A DNA stretch of 18,171 bases, taken from positions 6,752 through 24,922 of the forward strand of contig DAXX01000015.1 in the NCBI GenBank assembly GCA_002506605.1, given 5' to 3'. A program made the translations under genes and the position numbers. Below, one piece after another: positions 13,919 through 18,171 of the stretch; position 1 is the first letter of the stretch; each line of letters starts with the position of its first letter. Under the pieces are notes generated by a model. The model worked only from the letters and a program-made list of their open reading frames with translations. It searched no databases and was not told the origin of the DNA. Source of the stretch: Thaumarchaeota archaeon UBA160 (GTDB taxonomy: Archaea; Thermoproteota; Nitrososphaeria; Conexivisphaerales; UBA164).

Positions 13919-15007
13919 ATGTCAAACACATTTATGACCAATATCGTATATATCTCTAACTTTATATGGATAATGCTTATTGTTGTTTTTCTTGCATATG
14001 GTCAAAGGATTCAGCTTGAACTAAATATGAGGTCAGTCTCAAAACATCTTAGCGTACTTGAAAATATGGCAAAGGGTTCTCTTGACAGGTTCGTCAGCGA
14101 ATTAAAAAAGAGAGGAGTAAAGGAAGAGGACGCAAAAAACGAAGCAAATATAATTGTAAATTCGTTTATGATCTCCCCAACAGACCTTGATCCTCATGGC
14201 ATAGTTGAAAAGCTTGACCAACTTGTCAAGACATACGAAAAATTTTTCATAACAAGGTTGAAGTCTTTAGTTCAAGCAGACGAGATTCAGATAAAGAATC
14301 TAAGTGGTCTGGCAGAAAGCGCGCTCGCTTTAAACGAATTATACAAATATGCAAGGCACCAGTATCTTTCTGCAAAGAACTATCATGATTATTATTCTTT
14401 AATAATGTTGCAGGTAATGTTGCCGTTCATCATGGAGGAGGCTGAGGCTTACTATGCAAGCTTGGATCCGATAATCAACGGTAAAAGCATAGGGGATGGT
14501 CTAGGACCTCTTGTTGCTGTACAGCTCGCAAATGGCGCGCAGTTTAAAGAAATCGAAGAAGATACTGAAATAGCAGAAACGGAATATAAAGGTAGAAACG
14601 TGCTCATTTTAAAGGCAAAAGGGCCCGGTTCTACTGTTGGAAGGCCGGGGGATGCAGTTAAAAAGGTTATTGAAAACTTTGCGCCAAAAATAATAATTAC
14701 AGTAGATGCGGGCCTTAAGTTTGAAGGGGAGGAAACAGGAGAAACAATAGAAGGTTTCGGAGTTGCTATGGGAGGTCCTGGTAATGATAGGTTTAAAATA
14801 GAAGAAAGCGCAACAAAATATAACATTCCATTGCACGCGTTTATAGTCAAAATGTCTTTGAAAGAAGCTATAGGTGAAATGAATGACAATGTCAGAAGGG
14901 CTGCTCTTCAAGCAGTGGAAAAAGTAAAAGCTCTTATAGAAGAAAAAACAGTTGAAGGAGACAGAGTTCTTGTCGTTGGGGTTGGAAATACTCTAGGAGT
15001 TCCTTAA
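13919..15007 (+). CDS. DUF1512 family membrane-anchored protein
   Basis: The 362-residue product matches my recollection of archaeal DUF1512. One membrane segment lies at about residues 8-26 (IVYISNFIWIMLIVVFLAYG). A helical region follows at about 27-180 with LSPTDLDP-like MISPTDLDPHG. A glycine-rich C-terminal alpha/beta domain has GPGSTVGRPGDAV, IIITVDAGLKFEGEETGE, GVAMGGPGNDRFKIEE and a final VVGVGNTLGVP. Function is unknown. The acidic and glycine-rich motifs suggest a phosphate- or nucleotide-binding site on the cytoplasmic side, which is inference. The gene sits between a nucleotidyltransferase and an SIS-domain protein. Confidence 0.85.
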   Translation: MSNTFMTNIVYISNFIWIMLIVVFLAYGQRIQLELNMRSVSKHLSVLENMAKGSLDRFVSELKKRGVKEEDAKNEANIIVNSFMISPTDLDPHGIVEKLDQLVKTYEKFFITRLKSLVQADEIQIKNLSGLAESALALNELYKYARHQYLSAKNYHDYYSLIMLQVMLPFIMEEAEAYYASLDPIINGKSIGDGLGPLVAVQLANGAQFKEIEEDTEIAETEYKGRNVLILKAKGPGSTVGRPGDAVKKVIENFAPKIIITVDAGLKFEGEETGETIEGFGVAMGGPGNDRFKIEESATKYNIPLHAFIVKMSLKEAIGEMNDNVRRAALQAVEKVKALIEEKTVEGDRVLVVGVGNTLGVP

Positions 15008-15024
15008 ACTTTTTAAACAAAAGA

Positions 15025-15032
15025 TTTTAAAC
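15025..15032 (+). promoter_or_regulatory. TATA box of the SIS-domain gene
   Basis: TTTTAAAC is centred about 26 bases before ATG 15054, giving a leaderless start for the SIS-Hjc pair. Confidence 0.5.
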
Positions 15033-15053
15033 TACATTTAAGTTTATTTTATC

Positions 15054-16016
15054 ATGAGCTCAGCTGAGGATATGTTAGAAGTATACGAGCGATGGCCGTC
15101 CATGTATGAGCCAGTAAAATTTGATTTTGAGGTTGTTAACGCAAATCGTGTTTACGGTTGCGGTTACGGCGCTTCGTTGATACCTCTGCTTGTCTCTGAA
15201 AAGCTATACGGTAAAGATAAGCTTCTAGTGTTAAAGCCGGGAGAAATGCCGTATGAAAAGTTGAAGGGAGAAGCCTTGGTGGTAGTGAGCCATTCAGGCG
15301 ACACTGTAGAAACCATAGAATGCGCAAAAAGAGCCTTAAAGCTTGGCATGACTGTTTATGCTGTAGTTGGGGGTGGAAAACTTGAAGAGTTATGTAAAAA
15401 TGAAAAAATCAGCTTTATAAAGATAAACAAAGAAAAGAGCACAAGATTAGGTTTTCCTTATCTCATGTCAGGTCTTATACCGCTGTTAGATAAAATTTTA
15501 AAAGCTAATAATACTGAAATGGTTGGATCTTACTTTAAGAACCTTTTAAGAAGAGAAGAGGCTCTAGGGGAACAAGCAAAAAGATTGGCAGATTTCCTGA
15601 AAAACTCTTTTCTTGCCGGAATTTATTATTCGAACGGTGCGGAAGCTCATGCTCTACGTTTCAGATATCTATTAAGTGAGAACGCAAAGCTCCATTCTGT
15701 TTATGAAAACATAATGGAGGTTGCGCATAACGGGATTACTGCCTGGGAAATGTATTACAATTTACCTATAGTAATGATAAGCTCATCAGATGATGATAAT
15801 CTCGTGACGGAGAGGTTTAAGATAATCTCTGAAGCTTTACAGGGACTTGGACATAGAGTTTATGAGGTAAATGTTGGGAAAGGTGAAGATTTGATAGTAA
15901 AGATTTTTCTTCTAGATGTGGCAACAATATTTTTATCAATTTACAGGAACGTGAATCCATTTATTACGAGAACTCAAGAAACTGTAAGAAGAAAGGTAAG
16001 CTTGAATTATGGGTAA
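15054..16016 (+). CDS. SIS-domain protein related to bifunctional phosphoglucose/phosphomannose isomerase
   Basis: Relatives interconvert glucose, mannose and fructose 6-phosphates. The 320 residues hold two SIS lobes. The phosphate loop VVSHSGDTVET (77-87), R131 (STRLGFP) and E222 (ENIMEVAHNG) match the Pyrobaculum-type PGI/PMI. SENAKLHSVYENI corresponds to NENAKxPxxxxxxPE. Two other catalytic positions I recall differ. The lysine near the C-terminus (ALKRRL) aligns with R312, and the histidine of SPHIP is replaced by SSDDD. The first glycine motif GYGAS replaces GGSG. So it may act on another phosphosugar or only bind one. It overlaps hjc by eight bases. Confidence 0.8.
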   Translation: MSSAEDMLEVYERWPSMYEPVKFDFEVVNANRVYGCGYGASLIPLLVSEKLYGKDKLLVLKPGEMPYEKLKGEALVVVSHSGDTVETIECAKRALKLGMTVYAVVGGGKLEELCKNEKISFIKINKEKSTRLGFPYLMSGLIPLLDKILKANNTEMVGSYFKNLLRREEALGEQAKRLADFLKNSFLAGIYYSNGAEAHALRFRYLLSENAKLHSVYENIMEVAHNGITAWEMYYNLPIVMISSSDDDNLVTERFKIISEALQGLGHRVYEVNVGKGEDLIVKIFLLDVATIFLSIYRNVNPFITRTQETVRRKVSLNYG

Positions 16017-16404
16017 CAAAAAAAGAGGATACGATTGGGAAGATAAGATAGTAAAGATTTTCAGGAAAAAAGGTTGGAAAGCGTTAAGGCTTGGAAGCCC
16101 ATCTATTCATCTGCCAGACGTCATTGCGATCGATGATAAGCATAATGCATTAGTTGCTGTAGAGGCGAAAGCTTCAAGAAACGATAAAATCTACGTTCCT
16201 CTTGAGGAAATTAACAGACTTTTTAATTTCCTTAACATATTTGGCGCTTATAAAAACAAGGAGGCTGTGCTCGCAATAAAATTTTTGAAAGTGAAAGGGA
16301 AAAAGATGAGCGAAGAATTTTACAGATTAAAGTGCGTTCCAGAAAAGGGGCTTTATTTCTCTAGAAACTCAAAAGCTAAACATGAATGCCTTTGCGAGTG
16401 GTGA
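16009..16404 (+). CDS. hjc: Holliday junction resolvase Hjc
   Basis: Hjc is a homodimeric archaeal endonuclease that cuts four-way DNA junctions during recombination and repair. The 131-residue product keeps the nuclease core: E11 (YDWEDKIV), D37 (HLPDVIAI) and E52-x-K54 (VAVEAKAS), with R27 and S30 in the RLGSPS loop. YVPLEEINRLFNFLNIFGA is the following helix region. A short extra C-terminus with two cysteines (ECLCEW) is not part of the core. The ATG start lies eight bases inside the SIS gene, so it is translationally coupled to a sugar-phosphate protein, an unexpected partner for a DNA-repair nuclease. Confidence 0.92.
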   Translation: MGNKKRGYDWEDKIVKIFRKKGWKALRLGSPSIHLPDVIAIDDKHNALVAVEAKASRNDKIYVPLEEINRLFNFLNIFGAYKNKEAVLAIKFLKVKGKKMSEEFYRLKCVPEKGLYFSRNSKAKHECLCEW

Positions 16405-16420
16405 AAACTTGAATGTGAAA

Positions 16421-16430
16421 AGTTTTTAAC
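16421..16430 (+). promoter_or_regulatory. TATA box of the second nucleotidyltransferase gene
   Basis: AGTTTTTAAC is centred about 27 bases before ATG 16453. This gives the last two genes a promoter of their own. Confidence 0.5.
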
Positions 16431-16452
16431 GAAAGCCGCGCCTTATTAGATC

Positions 16453-17145
16453 ATGAAAGCTTACATATTGGCAGGCGGTCTTGGGACTAGGTTATACCCT
16501 TACAGCCTACTTCTGCCTAAACCTCTCCTTACTCTAGGGTCTAAAACAGTCATAGAGCACATACTGGACTGGATCACAAGTTATAAATTTGATGAGATAA
16601 TAATCGCGATTAGCGGTAGAAGATGGGCTTATGATGTTGTTTTGAAAGACTCGTATAATGGTACAAGGCTTAGAATAAAAAGTTCTGAAAAACCTTTGGG
16701 CACAGCAGGACAGCTAAAGTGGATAGCCAAAGGAGAACAAGAAACTTTTTTTGTAAGTTATTCTGACAGCATAATTAAAGCCGATTTAAACGACATAATA
16801 AAGCGGCATAAGGAAACTTCAGCTATAGCGACTGTGCTCACAGCTAAATTAAAAGAAAAACTTCGTTATGGTGTTATAGAAGAAGAAAAAGGGGTGCTTA
16901 AAAGCTGGAGTGAAAAACCCGAAGTTTCTTATAGAGTTGCGGCAGGAGCATTTGTGTTTGAACCTCAATTTTTAAAATACATACCAGAGCAAAAATATGG
17001 GATGAACAACGCTGTAATGAATGCTATAAATTCTAAAGAAAAAGTCTTGATTTATGATGTTGAATCTTTTGTTGACGTTGGAAACATAGAATCATACAGG
17101 AAAGCTGCATATGAGTTTGCTGAAAGGTTTGGGGATATACCTTGA
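16453..17145 (+). CDS. sugar-1-phosphate nucleotidyltransferase
   Basis: The 230-residue product is a complete catalytic domain: AYILAGGLGTRLYP (3-16), K23 in LLPKPLLTLG, EKPLGTAGQLKWI (79-91), metal aspartate D105 in VSYSDSII, RYGVIEE, WSEKPEVSYRVAAGAFVF and a closing FVDVGNIESYRKA. It resembles the GlmU/RmlA/mannose-1-phosphate transferase group. The sugar cannot be read from the sequence. The next gene starts within its stop codon (TTGA) and encodes a GlmU-like acetyltransferase. Together they may provide transfer and acetylation on separate chains, as for UDP-N-acetylglucosamine. It differs clearly from the transferase at 13140, so they probably make different nucleotide sugars. Confidence 0.9.
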   Translation: MKAYILAGGLGTRLYPYSLLLPKPLLTLGSKTVIEHILDWITSYKFDEIIIAISGRRWAYDVVLKDSYNGTRLRIKSSEKPLGTAGQLKWIAKGEQETFFVSYSDSIIKADLNDIIKRHKETSAIATVLTAKLKEKLRYGVIEEEKGVLKSWSEKPEVSYRVAAGAFVFEPQFLKYIPEQKYGMNNAVMNAINSKEKVLIYDVESFVDVGNIESYRKAAYEFAERFGDIP

Positions 17146-18171
17146 AGCTAAAATATGCCGTTTTTGAAGAAGAGTATCCAGGAGGTTTATATCCGTACTC
17201 CTTAGTAAAACCTTCTTCTTTCATAATTTACAGATATAAAAAGTTGATTGACTGGATAAAAGAAGAAGTTGGAGAAATAGAAGGTTACATAGCTCCTAGA
17301 TACATTATAGAATCTTACAATCTTAAAGAAGCAAAAAATTATGACGCAATAATAAATTCAAGAATAAGGCCAGAGCTCATCAAATCCGCTCTAGACCAGT
17401 TAAAGGATGGGGAGTCCCTCTGGGAATCAGAAACGCTTGTAGTTTCGAAGGGGTCTCTAAAAAACACGGTGAAAAAAAATGTAAATGGCTACCTTTTTAA
17501 AGGCGTATGGGAAATAACAGGTTCTTTGTTAAGCCCACCGTTTGAAAAAAGCTCTTTAAATGGTGAAATAAGCAAATTTGCTGTAATAGATGATTCAAAC
17601 GGTCCTGTAATCATAGAGAAAGGTGCTAAAATTGAAGCTATGAGCGTTGTATATGGGCCAGCTTATATTTCTGCTGGATCTGTTGTTTCATTTGCAAAGG
17701 TAGTTTCTTCATATGTCGGCAAAAATTGTAGGATTGGGGGCGAGCTAGAGAGGTCAATAATAGAGGATTTTTCAAATAAAGTACACTATGGATTCGTTGG
17801 AGACAGCTACGTTGGGGGCTACTCAAATTTAGGAGCAGGCACAACTACTAGCAACTTAAAAAATACCTATGGAACAATTCGGGTTTTTAACGGTATAAAG
17901 AAGGTTGATACAGGCAGAATAAAGGTAGGTGCTTTTATCGGAGATTTTGCAAGAACAGCCATAAATACCTCAATAATGAGCGGAAAAACAATAGGGCCAT
18001 TTTCTCATGTTTCAGGCACAGTGGATTCAGACGTAGCGCCTTTTTCATTCTATGAGAAGCCTATGGATTTGAATAAAACTGTAGAGCAAATAAAGAGATA
18101 TTTTGAAAGAAAAGAAGCCCCTATAAAGGATAATATTGAAAAACTGATAAAAGGGGCATACGATGCTTTTA
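17142..18171 (+). CDS. GlmU-like left-handed beta-helix protein, partial (3' end beyond window)
   Basis: The visible 343 residues read on without a stop to the window end. The N-terminal part (GGLYPYSLVKP, then NSRIRPEL and GESLWESETLVVSKG) resembles the degenerate transferase half of alternative bacterial GlmU-like proteins. The C-terminal part is a left-handed parallel beta helix with hexapeptide-like turns. It carries IGGELERSIIEDFSNKVHYG, GDSYVGGYSNLGAGTTTSN and LKNTYG, close to the IGGEVExSIIxxYSNKxHxGFLG...NLGAGTxxSxLKN pattern of that family. A helical tail starts at about residue 310. The start is TTG 17142, overlapping the previous stop by four bases. Sugar N- or O-acetylation is the likely role. 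Confidence 0.85.
   Translation, partial: MKLKYAVFEEEYPGGLYPYSLVKPSSFIIYRYKKLIDWIKEEVGEIEGYIAPRYIIESYNLKEAKNYDAIINSRIRPELIKSALDQLKDGESLWESETLVVSKGSLKNTVKKNVNGYLFKGVWEITGSLLSPPFEKSSLNGEISKFAVIDDSNGPVIIEKGAKIEAMSVVYGPAYISAGSVVSFAKVVSSYVGKNCRIGGELERSIIEDFSNKVHYGFVGDSYVGGYSNLGAGTTTSNLKNTYGTIRVFNGIKKVDTGRIKVGAFIGDFARTAINTSIMSGKTIGPFSHVSGTVDSDVAPFSFYEKPMDLNKTVEQIKRYFERKEAPIKDNIEKLIKGAYDAF

Noticed and set aside
14452..14911. Long open frames on the minus strand within the DUF1512 gene
   Set aside because: They are shadows of a gene with clear family motifs. Their proline- and serine-rich products show no domain.

Overview
The window looks like chromosomal DNA from an AT-rich archaeon, most likely of the Thermoproteota (TACK) side. 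The evidence is a set of archaeal markers: RNA polymerase subunit Rpo7, the Spt4/RpoE'' zinc ribbon, transcription factor E alpha, the DUF359 dephospho-CoA kinase, a Hjc Holliday junction resolvase, a DUF1512 protein and an archaeal-type tRNA without an encoded CCA end. TATA-like boxes sit about 22 to 32 bases before the start codon of most single or first genes, so most mRNAs are probably leaderless. TTG start codons are frequent. I cannot name a genus, and I see no IS element, prophage or CRISPR array.

Left part (1-1530, mostly minus strand). The 5' end of a probable SRP (7S) RNA runs off the window start. Next to it are a GC-rich, foldable stretch I cannot name, a tRNA-Arg(UCU) with an unusual C33, a 60-residue basic helical protein and a myo-inositol-1-phosphate synthase family gene. 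Middle-left (1729-5278, plus): the transcription and CoA operon rpo7-spt4-DUF359, then threonine synthase and homoserine dehydrogenase coupled by a TTGA overlap. Middle (5522-9372): a nicotinamidase-like cysteine hydrolase, S-adenosylhomocysteinase overlapping a small winged-helix protein, carbamate kinase, and TFE alpha on the minus strand, convergent with carbamate kinase and overlapping its end by 12 bases.

Right part (9500-18171, all plus): a block with a strong sugar and nucleotide-sugar flavour. It contains a GH57 amylase-like protein that seems to have lost both catalytic acids, a SpoIIM-like membrane protein, a nucleotide-sugar-dehydrogenase-like protein without the usual active-site motifs, a coiled-coil protein, a sugar-1-phosphate nucleotidyltransferase, a membrane-anchored DUF1512 protein, a PGI/PMI-like SIS protein with altered catalytic positions, Hjc, a second nucleotidyltransferase, and a GlmU-like left-handed beta-helix protein that is cut by the window end. 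Intact transferases beside three apparently degenerate sugar enzymes is the most interesting pattern here. It could be a sugar-nucleotide or surface-glycan pathway with non-catalytic sensing or scaffold partners, but that role is inference.
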